Positions 45,703-55,366 are shown, counted from the stretch's first letter. The stretch: 64,000 nt of DNA from an uncultured Lachnospiraceae bacterium (GCA_900544445.1 UQVK01000002.1:45265-109264); one strand, 5' to 3'. Notes: generated by a model not told the origin, from the sequence alone. A program made the numbers and translations.

Positions 45703-47364
45703 ATGACTACGCTAAAAGAACGAATCAATGATAAAATCATTATAATGTTTCTGTATCTTGCAGCATGTCTCATCTATATGCTGATCGCTTCCAGAATGTC
45801 AGTTCCCGTTCATCTGAAAGTGGATGAGGAGCTTTATCTCGCTATGGCGAAATCCTTTCACTATGAACACAATTTCCAAAAGGGCTTTGAATATCTGAAT
45901 TATAACTGTGTCTTATATTCCATGCTGATTTCCATTGCATACTACTGGTTCAATCCGGAGCATATCATGACGGCGGTCCGTTTCATAAATGTGGTCGTGA
46001 TGTGTTCTGCTGTTTTTCCGGTATATCTTTTGGCCTGTGATATTCTCCAGAGCCGGAAAAAGGCATTAGCAGTGGGAGCGTTCGTACTGCTGATCCCGGA
46101 CATGGTGGACAGTGTGTATGCAATGCAGGAAATTCTGTGTTTTCCTCTTCTGATGTGGTACTTTTGGTGTGTGTACAGGGATCTGAAAGAACAGGACGGA
46201 CAGATTGGTGGTTATTGTGCAGCGGCCGTGATTCTTTCGGTTCTGCTGTTTTTTACCAAAACCAATATGCTGGTGATTCTGCCTGCCTATGTTCTGTGTA
46301 GCTGCTGGAAGCCGGAGAGAAAGCGTTTGAAGAAAGCGTTGTTTATCCTGGTATTTGGTGCGATTCTGGTGATTGCGGGGATGATTGGAATCACGTTTCT
46401 GAACGGAGGCCATGCGGGTAGCAATCATTACGCAAAACAGATTCTTGCGCTGTTTCCCATCACATGGAAGACGGTTGTTGCGGCAGTCAGCGGGCTGGTA
46501 TTTTATACAGTTTTCTTTCTGTTAAATACGGGAATTCTTCCTGTTGTAATTCCATATATGAACCAGAAGAGTTACAGCCAGACGGACAGGCGGTTCCTGG
46601 GCTACGTGACGGCAGGGGTTGTGCTCATGGCCTTGGAGATTGTGGGGACAATTTTTCTGACAGAAGAGGCGGGAAATCTGTATCCGCATAAATACCTGTT
46701 TCGTTATTTCTTTGGATTCGGAATTCCATATATCATTCTGTTCCTGAAGCAGAAGGAGAATGACGCTGTAGCAGTTAAAAAACTGTTTCCTGTTTATCTG
46801 CTTGTATCCTGCTATATGATAGGATATTATTTTATATTGAGGGATAGTGGAAGTACAGCGATTATGGACAGTCATATCAATGTCCTGATTGAAAATATGA
46901 TCCGTATTGCAGGAAAATGGGCAGGGATTCTAGTGGGCTGCTGTTTTCTGGTATTTTCTATAATATGGATGTTGTTTCTGAAAAAGAAAAAGATTAGATC
47001 AAAATTTCTGATTATTTCGCTGGCTTGCATGGTTTTGTTCCTGATCCTAAACAGTTGGCAACAGCCATATTACAGTAACGTGGTATCCGGTGGGAAAGAA
47101 AATAAGGTGGATTTTATTACTCTCGGAAATTATCTGGGGGAAGAAAGACGGAAAGTATACTACCTCGGAGAGGAATTGGATGAATATGCTCTGTTCTATG
47201 GTTATATTGCACAGGATTATATGTGGGTCAGAACTGAAGAACTGGATAAAATATCTGAAGGTGGGATTGTTGTGGTGAAAACAGCGTCGCAGCAACTTCC
47301 AGAGGGATATAAGAAAGTAGATCTGGGATGTGAGCGGATCGAAGTGTGGGAAAAAACAGGCTGA
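45703..47364 (+). CDS. GT-C membrane glycosyltransferase (GT39/ArnT-like)
   Basis: About 553 residues, roughly eleven helices. After TM1, VHLKVDEELYLAMAKSF carries the D-E acidic motif expected in the first external loop of GT-C enzymes. A short C-terminal domain (~470-553, ITLGNYLGEERRKVYYLGEE) is outside. ATG 45703 is preferred (GGAAAAG five bases upstream) over ATG 45658. It follows the GT87-like gene and is one of four GT-C-type genes in a row. Confidence 0.65.
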   Translation: MTTLKERINDKIIIMFLYLAACLIYMLIASRMSVPVHLKVDEELYLAMAKSFHYEHNFQKGFEYLNYNCVLYSMLISIAYYWFNPEHIMTAVRFINVVVMCSAVFPVYLLACDILQSRKKALAVGAFVLLIPDMVDSVYAMQEILCFPLLMWYFWCVYRDLKEQDGQIGGYCAAAVILSVLLFFTKTNMLVILPAYVLCSCWKPERKRLKKALFILVFGAILVIAGMIGITFLNGGHAGSNHYAKQILALFPITWKTVVAAVSGLVFYTVFFLLNTGILPVVIPYMNQKSYSQTDRRFLGYVTAGVVLMALEIVGTIFLTEEAGNLYPHKYLFRYFFGFGIPYIILFLKQKENDAVAVKKLFPVYLLVSCYMIGYYFILRDSGSTAIMDSHINVLIENMIRIAGKWAGILVGCCFLVFSIIWMLFLKKKKIRSKFLIISLACMVLFLILNSWQQPYYSNVVSGGKENKVDFITLGNYLGEERRKVYYLGEELDEYALFYGYIAQDYMWVRTEELDKISEGGIVVVKTASQQLPEGYKKVDLGCERIEVWEKTG

Positions 47365-47389
47365 AATATAGAGCGGTGGGAGAATTTAA

Positions 47390-49312
47390 GTGATTATTAC
47401 ATTTCTTTTATTTGTTTTTCTGTTTCGGATGTTAGCGTCGGGGGAAAAGAAAATTGAAGCATGGATGAAGGCGATTATTCTGTGGACAGCATCCGCTTTC
47501 TGTTCACTGGAAGTTTTGTCACTGTTTGCCGGAGTAACAGAAATCAGTCTCATAATTTTCTGGGGATGCATGGCCGTTTTTTTAGCTGGAATCATAATTT
47601 TTTTGCGTAAAAGAAGAAAAGCGAGTCTTTCCATACTGGAAGAACTGAAAAAGGTGTGTCAGAAAATATGGCATCATAAATTTTTTGCGACTCTTTCTCT
47701 TTTTTTGATTGCCTTATCTATTTTGACTGTTCCCTATAACTGGGATTCCATGAGCTATCATCTTTCTAGAATCGCTAACTGGGCGCAGAATCAGTCGGTA
47801 GCTCATTATGCAACGCATAATATCCGGGAGCTTGCAAGCCCAATGCTGGCAGAATTTATCAATCTGCATGTTTATATACTCAGTGGGAAAAAGGATTACT
47901 TTTTTAATCTGCTGCAGTGTTTTTCCGCATTGACAGGCGCATGGATCATATATGAAATTTCAGTCAAAATCGGATGCAGGAAAGGGTATGCTACACTGGC
48001 CTCATTTTTATTTCTCACAATGCCCAGTATATTTGGGGAGGCCCTGTCCACTCAGGTGGATCTGTTTGCGGGAATGTGGCTTTTGATTTTTACCTGGTAC
48101 TATCTGGATCTGATCCATGCGGAACGTCGCCTTTGCTGGAACAGAGAAACGCGGGGGCATTGTATCATTATGGCAGCCTGCATCGGCTTTGGTTATCTGG
48201 CCAAACCTTCAGTCTTGATTGGAATGTTTCTGTTACTTGTTTTTTTGCCGGTAATCTGCATTCGGAGAAAGGACGCACCAGCGGAAATGGGAAAGCTTGT
48301 CCTTTTGACCATTCCGGTGATGGGAATGATTGTTCTTCCGGAAATGTTGCGGAATGTGGCATCATTTTCTTCCATAACGCATTCCATTGCGGGACAGAGG
48401 CAGCTGGTAGGAACTTGGAAACCGTTTTATGTATTCGTGAATGGTTTAAAAAATTTTGTATATAATTTCCCCAATATGTATCTGCCGCAGAGCGATCATT
48501 GGCCGGCAGCTGTGGTATACAGAATTGCTTCATTGTTGAAGGTGAATATTGATGATCCTTCTATTTCAGAGGATGGACAACCGTTTTATCTGCATGCTCC
48601 GCAGACCTATGAACCTGATACGGCTGTTAATCCGGTCTTTCTCTGCCTGTTCATACTCTGCCTGTTATGGATAATGCTGCGGTTCAGAAAACAGAAAAAA
48701 ACGGAAGGTATAATATATTTTCTCTTTACCGCTTCAATTTTTCTGATTTTCTGCTGCCTTGTTAGATGGGAACCGTTTGTGTCAAGGTATATGATTTCCT
48801 ATATGGCCCTGCTTTGCCCGGCTATCGCATATGAGATGCAGGACTTTGAAAAGGTTTACGCCACAAGAAATTTTGCGGCATGGCCTGTCGGAATTGCAGT
48901 TTTTGTGTGTTGTGTGGAGTTGGTCGGATTGGCAGCATATCATACCGAAATTGTAATGGATGAAAAAGACGACCGTTTTCGTGGATACTTTCGCAATCGC
49001 AGAGAAGTTTATGAAGACTATGATGAGGTATGTGGACTTGTGATTGAAAACGGGCTGAAAGAGATTGGGCTGATCATATCGGGGAATGCCTATGAATATC
49101 CAATCTGGCAGCGCTTGGAAGGGTATGTTGACGGTATCTGGCATGTGGAAGTAAAAAATGAAAGCACCGGATATGAGCAGACAGATGTGGAACCTGACGG
49201 ACTAATTACGACAAGTGATATGGGGCAGGAAATTACTGTCAGAGGAAAGAGATATATTCGTCTGTCACAGTGCTTCGATAACGGGTATCTATTTCTCTAT
49301 AAACAAAAGTAA
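47390..49312 (+). CDS. GT-C membrane glycosyltransferase
   Basis: 640 residues. The external loop YNWDSMSYHLSRIANWAQN with HYATHNIRE behind it is a familiar pattern of GT39-related proteins of unknown acceptor. About twelve helices follow, then a C-terminal soluble domain from ~520 with VIENGLKEIGLIISGNAYEY. GTG start with GGGAG seven bases upstream. Confidence 0.65.
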   Translation: MIITFLLFVFLFRMLASGEKKIEAWMKAIILWTASAFCSLEVLSLFAGVTEISLIIFWGCMAVFLAGIIIFLRKRRKASLSILEELKKVCQKIWHHKFFATLSLFLIALSILTVPYNWDSMSYHLSRIANWAQNQSVAHYATHNIRELASPMLAEFINLHVYILSGKKDYFFNLLQCFSALTGAWIIYEISVKIGCRKGYATLASFLFLTMPSIFGEALSTQVDLFAGMWLLIFTWYYLDLIHAERRLCWNRETRGHCIIMAACIGFGYLAKPSVLIGMFLLLVFLPVICIRRKDAPAEMGKLVLLTIPVMGMIVLPEMLRNVASFSSITHSIAGQRQLVGTWKPFYVFVNGLKNFVYNFPNMYLPQSDHWPAAVVYRIASLLKVNIDDPSISEDGQPFYLHAPQTYEPDTAVNPVFLCLFILCLLWIMLRFRKQKKTEGIIYFLFTASIFLIFCCLVRWEPFVSRYMISYMALLCPAIAYEMQDFEKVYATRNFAAWPVGIAVFVCCVELVGLAAYHTEIVMDEKDDRFRGYFRNRREVYEDYDEVCGLVIENGLKEIGLIISGNAYEYPIWQRLEGYVDGIWHVEVKNESTGYEQTDVEPDGLITTSDMGQEITVRGKRYIRLSQCFDNGYLFLYKQK

Positions 49313-49331
49313 ATTCGTGGGGATAATGGCA

Positions 49332-51065
49332 ATGGTCAGAAATGGAATTATGAACAAGGAGAAAATATTAATAATAGAAAAATTTTTGTTGATTCTGTTT
49401 GCTGTTATTATTTTTTATATAACTATGTTAAGCATTTTCAGCACAAGTCTTCTGGGAGAATTTGTATTTGAAAATGGGGAGATAAATAAAGAACACACTT
49501 TTTTTATTGAAGATAATTTTATTTTGCTCTTGATATGTTGTATGTTTGTTACAGGTGCAGGATATTTTATCCATGAAAGAATTAGGAAAGTAAATCGAAA
49601 GTATGCACAATATTTTTGCATGGTGATGGTGATTTTGCTTGAAGTAGGATTTCTTCTCCTTACTGATATCGAGCCCAGGGATGATCAGAGAGAGCTTCTG
49701 ATGATTGCATCTCAGATGAGAAAGGGGGAGTTTTCAGCATTTGCAAAGGGGGGATATATTTCAGCTTGTCCTCATCAGGCAGGAATGCTGTTGTATCTTT
49801 ATATACTTACATTCATTGGAGGCCCTGGTAACTATTTACTCCCCCAATTTTTGAACATACTGTATTTATTGGGAGTCTATGTATGTATAGCGGCTATAAC
49901 AAAGGAGATATGGGGAAATAACAGAGTATCAGAATGGACTTTCGTTCTGAGTTTATCTTTTGTGCCGATATTTTTCTATACTTCTTTTGTTTACGGAACA
50001 TTGCCGGGATTATTTTTTGCACTTTTATCTGTTTTATGTGAGCTTCGTTTTATTAGTACAGTGAAGTTCAGATATGCAGTTTGTTCGGCTGTATTTATTT
50101 CGACTGCAATACAATTTAAGTCTAATTATTTAGTCTTTTTTATTGCAATACTTGGTATAGCTGTTCTCGAGGGCTTGAGAAGAACAGAAAAGCGGGAAAA
50201 GAAATTGTTTGCAGGATATATACTTATAGCAATAGTAATCTATTTATGCAGTAAAGGAGCAGTAGGGTTATGGATAGAGAATATAACAGGATATCCTTTG
50301 AATAAAGGTATTCCGGCAATAGCCTACGTAGTAATGGGAATACAGGATGGCAAAGCGGCGCCTGGTTGGTGGAATTTTTATAACTGGAATGTATATGAAA
50401 ACAATGGTTATGACTATATCAAAACGACATCAGCAGCAGTAGAAGACTTTCTGAAGCAAATTCGGATTTTTCAAAGGGATATTAAATATGCGATAAGTTT
50501 TTTTGTCCGTAAAATTGCTTCTATCTGGAATAATCCTACATTTGAAGGACTTGATATTCTGAAGTACAGGGAAGGAAATGTAGTAGTTGGCAATGTCTGG
50601 GGATTGAGCCTTGTGTATGGTTCGTTATCCCGGATAATTACATATTATTTAAATATCCTTCATTCGTTTATTTTATTGGGAGTAGGAGGATGGATTATTG
50701 GAAGATGGCGGAAAATAGAGACAAAAGAAATGATATGTCCACTATGCTTTATTGGAGGATTTACCTTTCATATCTTCTGGGAGGCGAAGTGTCAATATAC
50801 CATTCCTTATTTTATATTATTGTTCCCGTATACTATATATGGTTATAAATATATATGCGGGAAAATAAAATATGAAGCAGGGCTTGTCAAAATAAATTTG
50901 AGGGAAAGAAAAAAGGTTTTAAAGAGGATATGTGTTTTGACACTCATGCTGGTTTTTCTATTTGGGGTGAGCCGAACAAATTTTTTCCATAATCTGATTG
51001 CTTTAAATGAAAATGAACAATATTATAAGGAGTACATATCAATACAGAAGGAACAATATCCGTAA
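49332..51065 (+). CDS. GT-C-like membrane protein
   Basis: About 577 residues with roughly twelve helices. The first large external loop reads DIEPRDDQRELLMIASQM, giving the acidic pair expected for lipid-linked sugar use. ATG 49332 (GGGGA eight bases upstream) is chosen; an earlier in-frame start would lie deep inside the upstream gene. It is AT-rich compared with 47390-49312 and is the last intact gene before the decayed region, so it marks the right edge of the main polysaccharide locus. Confidence 0.55.
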   Translation: MVRNGIMNKEKILIIEKFLLILFAVIIFYITMLSIFSTSLLGEFVFENGEINKEHTFFIEDNFILLLICCMFVTGAGYFIHERIRKVNRKYAQYFCMVMVILLEVGFLLLTDIEPRDDQRELLMIASQMRKGEFSAFAKGGYISACPHQAGMLLYLYILTFIGGPGNYLLPQFLNILYLLGVYVCIAAITKEIWGNNRVSEWTFVLSLSFVPIFFYTSFVYGTLPGLFFALLSVLCELRFISTVKFRYAVCSAVFISTAIQFKSNYLVFFIAILGIAVLEGLRRTEKREKKLFAGYILIAIVIYLCSKGAVGLWIENITGYPLNKGIPAIAYVVMGIQDGKAAPGWWNFYNWNVYENNGYDYIKTTSAAVEDFLKQIRIFQRDIKYAISFFVRKIASIWNNPTFEGLDILKYREGNVVVGNVWGLSLVYGSLSRIITYYLNILHSFILLGVGGWIIGRWRKIETKEMICPLCFIGGFTFHIFWEAKCQYTIPYFILLFPYTIYGYKYICGKIKYEAGLVKINLRERKKVLKRICVLTLMLVFLFGVSRTNFFHNLIALNENEQYYKEYISIQKEQYP

Positions 51066-51149
51066 ATGAAGATGACTTCAGAAGTTTAACTGCTGAAGGA
51101 GGAAATAAAGTCAGTAGTTTATATCCTTATATTGATAGCTTTGAGTAGT

Positions 51150-51580
51150 ATTTTGGAAGTAGGCAAAAGTATCAGTATTAGATAACAGGATATCCAGATA
51201 TTGAAGATGGTGCGGTGGATGGAGGAGCCACTGATGACACAGAGGCTTAAATACAAAAATGTGCCGAATGGGAAGTAGAAAGTCTAAAATAGATATTGGA
51301 AAGGGACTATGGAATCTATGATGTGATTAACAAGGGAATCCATTTAGATTCCGGCAATCTGATTGTTGTTTTCAATGATACCTTCACGGAGGCGGTTCTT
51401 TCAAAGCCGGTTTGGAGAGTTAACAGCAATGACGAATAGGATGGGCATGGGAATTGGGGTTATTGTCGGAATGGGAAAATAAGGAGGAGAAAGGGGATAG
51501 ATGGCAGTACATCCCGGCCTGCTTTAGAGACGTGGAGTAATGGCATAGTGTGAAAAGGACGCGCATGGTTTTGAAGCAAT
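51150..51580 (+). pseudogene. decayed copy of a GT2 glycosyltransferase
   Basis: The nucleotide sequence parallels the intact GT2 gene at 54611 over about 400 bases with stops and indels throughout. Matching stretches include ATCCAGATATTGAA, TGATTAACAAGGGAATCC against TGCGATTAACAAGGGAATCC, and CAATGATACCTTC against CGATACCTTC, in the same order. It encodes no open product. The 84 bases before it (51066-51149) read in one frame as a relic ending LTAEGGNKVSSLYPYIDSFE, and the ~125 bases after it hold nothing recognisable up to the split gene at 51706. Confidence 0.75.
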
Positions 51581-51866
51581 CTACGATATCTGGTTGATGG
51601 ATATAAAGATTTATGATAAACTGGGCATACCAGTTAAGGGAAGATAATGAGGGCATTTGTGAGGGGGGAAAGTGATGAGGTCACCGGAACAGGAGGAGAC
51701 GGCAAATGAAAAGCATTACAAAAAAAGAAATAGTTAGAAAAATGTGTAACACTGCGGCATGGGAGCTTGATGAATGTCAGGCGTTTAATGCGGTCAGCGA
51801 CATTCCTGACGGAGAATTCAGGAAATATGGGACAATGCACTTTAAGACAGTATCTTATATTATTAA

Positions 51867-51884
51867 CTATAAATGAGCAAATTT
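51867..51884 (+). repeat. left terminal inverted repeat of the insertion sequence
   Basis: CTATAAATGAGCAAATTT, exact reverse complement of 53195-53212. The match stops at the next base. Confidence 0.9.
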
Positions 51885-52089
51885 GAAATTTCACCAAAGT
51901 TACTTTAAAGTGCTCAAAATTAAAGACATCACGCCTTTTGGGGTGTATACTGTTTTTGTCCAGAAAACAATAACCTGCAAAGGATGATGTCTTATAGAAA
52001 ACAGTATATACCATTCAGACCTGCTTTACAACTGCTTTAAAAAATTAAGTTTATGCCGCCTCTTTCCACAGACAACGATCAAACATATC

Positions 52090-53175
52090 ATGGCCATACT
52101 GATATCCGTCTTTTCTCCTGGATATCATGGGAAAACCATTGATTTTGAAAGATACAGCCCCTGCCATCGTACCACAGTCGCCCATTTTCTCAATAAAGGA
52201 AAATGGAACGATGACGGACTGGAAGGCATACTTAAAAGCACTGTCATCCAGTTCATCTATAAAGAAGCCCAGCGAACCGGAAAACCCGTGTTCTGTATTG
52301 TGGATGATACCATCTCTTCTAAAACCAGGCCTTCGTCACGGGCTCTGCATCCGATTGAAGATGCGTATTTCCACCAATCCCACCTTAAAGGGAAACAGGA
52401 CTATGGGCATCAGGCCGTTGCCGTCATGCTTTCCTGCAATGGCATTGTCCTCAACTATGCCATCATCATGTATGACAAGTCCAAATCAAAGGTAAAGATT
52501 GTGCAGGAGCTTGCCAATGAACTGCCCGTACCGCCAGTGGCTTCTTATTTCCTTTGCGACAGCTGGTATACATGCGGCAGCATCATGGATGCCTTTATCA
52601 AAAAGGGCTTCTATACCATTGGTGCGCTGAAGACGAACCGGATCGTGTACCCCTGCGGCATAAAGCAGAAGATTAGTGAGTTTGCCCTTCATATACGAAA
52701 AACAGATTCCAATGCCAGCCTCGTGACAGTTGGCAGCCGGGAGTATTATGTCTATCGCTATGAAGGAAGCCTCAACGGCATTGATAATGCAGTGGTGCTG
52801 ATCAGCTACCCCAAAGACGCATTCCATGTTCCCAAAGCCCTGCGGGCTTTCATTAGCACGGATGTATCTTTGAGTACCCGCGAAATTCTGGACAAATATG
52901 TGGAACGGTGGCCAATAGAGGTGTTCTTCCGGCAGGCCAAGGATAAACTGGCATTTGACAGATACCAGGTTCGTTCCTCGAAAGGGATCCAGAGGTATTG
53001 GCTGCTGATGTCGCTGGCTCATCTGATTGCCTGTACTGGATGCGGCAGGACCATGTCCTTTGAGGATGGCTATACTTATATTTATAGCCATATTCAGGAA
53101 GAACGGCTCCGTTTCATTTATCAGTGCGGGGAAAGACACGTCCTTTTTGAGGAAGTCATGGCTTTAGTAGCATAG
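52090..53175 (+). CDS. DDE transposase of the insertion sequence
   Basis: 361 residues from ATG 52090. The catalytic triad is visible as CIVDDTISSK, YFLCDSWYTCG and RWPIEVFFRQAKDKL. The frame stays open upstream to 51988 and reads IENSIYHSDLLYNCFKK, which looks like real coding sequence, but the only suitable first codon there is ATA (51994); no ATG, GTG or TTG precedes 52090. Either a non-standard start is used or the original start is mutated and this copy makes an N-terminally shortened protein. Confidence 0.85.
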   Translation: MAILISVFSPGYHGKTIDFERYSPCHRTTVAHFLNKGKWNDDGLEGILKSTVIQFIYKEAQRTGKPVFCIVDDTISSKTRPSSRALHPIEDAYFHQSHLKGKQDYGHQAVAVMLSCNGIVLNYAIIMYDKSKSKVKIVQELANELPVPPVASYFLCDSWYTCGSIMDAFIKKGFYTIGALKTNRIVYPCGIKQKISEFALHIRKTDSNASLVTVGSREYYVYRYEGSLNGIDNAVVLISYPKDAFHVPKALRAFISTDVSLSTREILDKYVERWPIEVFFRQAKDKLAFDRYQVRSSKGIQRYWLLMSLAHLIACTGCGRTMSFEDGYTYIYSHIQEERLRFIYQCGERHVLFEEVMALVA

Positions 53176-53194
53176 GCGCATTGTGCAGTTTTTT

Positions 53195-53212
53195 AAATTT
53201 GCTCATTTATAG
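53195..53212 (+). repeat. right terminal inverted repeat of the insertion sequence
   Basis: AAATTTGCTCATTTATAG, followed directly by the second copy of the TTATTAA target duplication. Confidence 0.9.
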
Positions 53213-53544
53213 TTATTAAGAATAAACTTGATCATATATCAGACACTGAGGAAAAAAGAGCGTATTTGGATTCTTTAATTATGACTTATGAAGATATGAG
53301 ATCTGAAGAATTGATGGATAAAGCGGTCACGGTAATATCAGGAGTAGGGACAAGTGTTTCGTTTTATAATATGATTACAGGCGAAAAAATATTAAATATT
53401 TTCTTTTGGGTTGTTCTCTCTTTTGCTATTTTCATTTTACAATTATCTAAAATAATTCTATTATATATCAGGCGCTATAGATTTTATTTGATAATATTGA
53501 AACAATTTAAGCAAGAATTGGATATTGTATATTACGCATGAGTA

Positions 53545-54122
53545 GATCAGTGTTCACGGATAAATAGATCACCTGTTACGGGGATTTAGATCAGTGATCT
53601 CGGGAACGAGACCGCTGATTCCCATTTCCGTGTTTGCCCTATTGTACCCAGGGAAAATTAAAAAGTATCATAGTATCATCTGCGGCTATGCCGCCTGGAG
53701 AATGATTTCGACATTCCCCAGAACGGCCTTCGCTTCAATGATAGATTAGTGCCAACATGGCCATTCGCCTTTACAGGCTTTTTGTACCTTGACAAGATAG
53801 TCGCGGAATTCCATGGGATCTCCGCCATTATACTGAAGCTCTTTAAACAACTGATATGCCGGGCTTCCATAGTGCCGGTGTCCCAGATTTTCCAGGATGT
53901 CGCTGCGCAGTGATCCGGCGATCTGAGTAATGTTGTGTCCAAGGCTCTGGAGCCTCAGGATTTCGCGATAATCTACCATGATCATCGTCCTCCTTAAATG
54001 ATAGTCACACGAATGTGTGCCATCATCATTCTAAGAATGACTTTGATCACAAACTATTCCTCTCCGAGATCAGTGATCTGAATCTTCGTGAAAGATGGTC
54101 AGATTGACCGTGAGGGATGGTC
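53545..54122. mobile_element. internally deleted IS21-family-like element
   Basis: Two 60-base ends (53545-53604 and 54063-54122) are imperfect inverted repeats, with shared GATCAgTGATCTCGG and TCACGG blocks repeated inside each end, as known for IS21-type termini. Between them is only a ~450-base remnant with a minus-strand istA-like start. Full IS21 elements run about 2-2.5 kb with istA and istB, so this is a deletion derivative that could only be moved in trans. Confidence 0.55.
53746..53985 (-). pseudogene. istA: istA-like transposase fragment
   Basis: 79 codons on the minus strand after a perfect AAGGAGG. The first ~20 residues (MVDYREILRLQSLGHNITQIA) match the N-terminal helix-turn-helix of IS21 transposases. 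The remainder (SDILENLGHRHYGSPAYQLF and on) does not continue as IstA, so it seems joined to other sequence by the internal deletion, and ends after 55 more residues. Confidence 0.5.
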
Positions 54123-54129
54123 AGTTCCT

Positions 54130-54151
54130 CTGAAATATACAGATATTTCAG
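54130..54151. repeat. 9-bp perfect hairpin at the edge of the IS21 remnant
   Basis: CTGAAATAT-ACAG-ATATTTCAG. It overlaps a short plus-strand relic that reads SVPLKYTDISGKLTATDGNN then stop (54118-54186), the tail of a lost gene. The remaining bases to 54240 show nothing else. Confidence 0.35.
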
Positions 54152-54240
54152 GAAAGTTGACTGCAACAGATGGAAATAACGAGTAATAAATAAAAAATTT
54201 CAAACTGAAATGGCGTTATTCTTAGGGATGAACTATATCT

Positions 54241-54441
54241 ATGAAGAAGAATGGACAGGAGAGAAACCACATAAGCGGGCCTGCTTTCAGGATAAGTTGC
54301 AGAACTTTTGCTATTATAGCAGCTGTTGTGAGTATAAGTACAGTATTACTGATACTTTTTCTGTGGGATTATAATACTATTATTACAAAAATCTTGAAAG
54401 AATTATTTTTGAAGAAGCTTAACAATGAGGGACACGATTAA
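54241..54441 (+). CDS. small single-helix membrane protein, unknown
   Basis: 66 residues: a basic N-terminus (MKKNGQERNHIS), one hydrophobic helix (FAIIAAVVSISTVLLILFLW) and a lysine-rich tail. No family recognised and no strong ribosome site close to the ATG. It precedes the intact GT2 gene by 170 bases that contain no clear gene. It may be a real small protein or a remnant. Confidence 0.35.
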   Translation: MKKNGQERNHISGPAFRISCRTFAIIAAVVSISTVLLILFLWDYNTIITKILKELFLKKLNNEGHD

Positions 54442-54610
54442 CAGGAAAGAAGACCAAAACGATTATTTTGTGCCTGGTGGAATGATAATCATAAAGGCAC
54501 TACAGATATACGGGAATTAGCTACTATATGTATTCCAGTAAGAAGTCCATTTAGTGAATATTTCGCTGGTTAAGTGTTTGGAATCTTCATTTGAAGATAA
54601 GATTAAGATA

Positions 54611-55345
54611 ATGATGAAAAAAGTCTCATTAATTCTGACAACATATAATTCAAAAGAAAATTTTCTGAAAACATATAAAAGTATCAGACAGCAGGATTAT
54701 CCAGATATTGAAATTGTTGTGGTAGATGGAGGCTCCACCGATGGCACAGTATCTGAAATACAGAAGTGTGCCGGACAGGAAGCAGGCCGCATGAAGTGGA
54801 TTTCAGAAAAGGATCACGGGATTTATGATGCGATTAACAAGGGAATCCGTCTGGCTTCCGGCGATCTGATAGCCGTATTTAACGATACCTTCTATACGGA
54901 TTCCGCTGTCTCAAAGCTGGTTCAGGCGATTAACAGTAATGGCGGATATGACGGCGCACATGGCGATCTGGTATATTGCCAGAACGGGAAAGTAAAGCGT
55001 TACTGGAAGATGGGGAAAGGGCAGATAGAGGATGGATGGATGCCTGCTCATCCCACCCTGCTTTTGAAGCGGGAGGTATATGAACGCTTCGGAGTGTATA
55101 AAACGGACTACAGATGTTCCTCTGATTATGAATTTATGGTGCGTATTCTGAAGGATGGCGGAATTCATCTGGCTTATGTTCCGGAGATTCTGGTTTCCAT
55201 GTTTTACGGCGGAACGAGCAGCAACGGTCTGGGCGCATATATGGTTTCCTTTCAGGAGGCATGCAGAGCTTTGAAGGAAAACGGAGTCAGGCATCCATAT
55301 TGGATCAGTGTGAAAAGAACGTGTAGGGTTTTGAGGCAGTTTTGA
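54611..55345 (+). CDS. GT2-family glycosyltransferase (WcaA-like)
   Basis: About 244 residues. KVSLILTTYNSKENFLKTYK, VVVDGGSTDGTVSEI, EKDHGIYDAINKGIRLASGD and VFNDTFYTD in place of a D-x-D are the set found in WcaA/colanic-acid type GT2 enzymes. RCSSDYEFMVRIL follows. ATG 54611 or 54614 is the natural start; GTG 54554 would add 19 residues. A decayed duplicate lies at 51150. It is the only intact gene in the scrap region together with the next one. Confidence 0.8.
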   Translation: MMKKVSLILTTYNSKENFLKTYKSIRQQDYPDIEIVVVDGGSTDGTVSEIQKCAGQEAGRMKWISEKDHGIYDAINKGIRLASGDLIAVFNDTFYTDSAVSKLVQAINSNGGYDGAHGDLVYCQNGKVKRYWKMGKGQIEDGWMPAHPTLLLKREVYERFGVYKTDYRCSSDYEFMVRILKDGGIHLAYVPEILVSMFYGGTSSNGLGAYMVSFQEACRALKENGVRHPYWISVKRTCRVLRQF

Positions 55346-55366
55346 CCACAGGAATGGGGAAGACAA

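Larger units (their letters stand above)
51867..53212 (+). mobile_element. 1346-bp DDE insertion sequence, IS4-superfamily-like (IS701-like)
   Basis: Bounded by perfect 18-bp inverted repeats (51867-51884 and 53195-53212) and flanked by a direct repeat TTATTAA at 51860-51866 and 53213-53219, a 7-bp target duplication. It holds one transposase gene. Frame and duplications are clean, so the insertion is recent. Family placement is by transposase motifs only. Confidence 0.9.
51706..53541 (+). pseudogene. 160-codon membrane-protein gene split by the insertion sequence
   Basis: The left part (51706-51866) and the right part (53220-53541) join in frame once the element and one copy of the 7-bp duplication are removed, restoring 160 codons and a stop. 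A strong ribosome site AGGAGG (51691-51696) precedes ATG 51706. The product begins MKSITKKEIVRKMCNTAAWE, has a charged middle with YLDSLIMTYEDMRSEELMD and one long hydrophobic segment (FFWVVLSFAIFILQL) followed by a basic tail. No family recognised. The intact frame implies a recent insertion into a functional gene. Confidence 0.85.
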
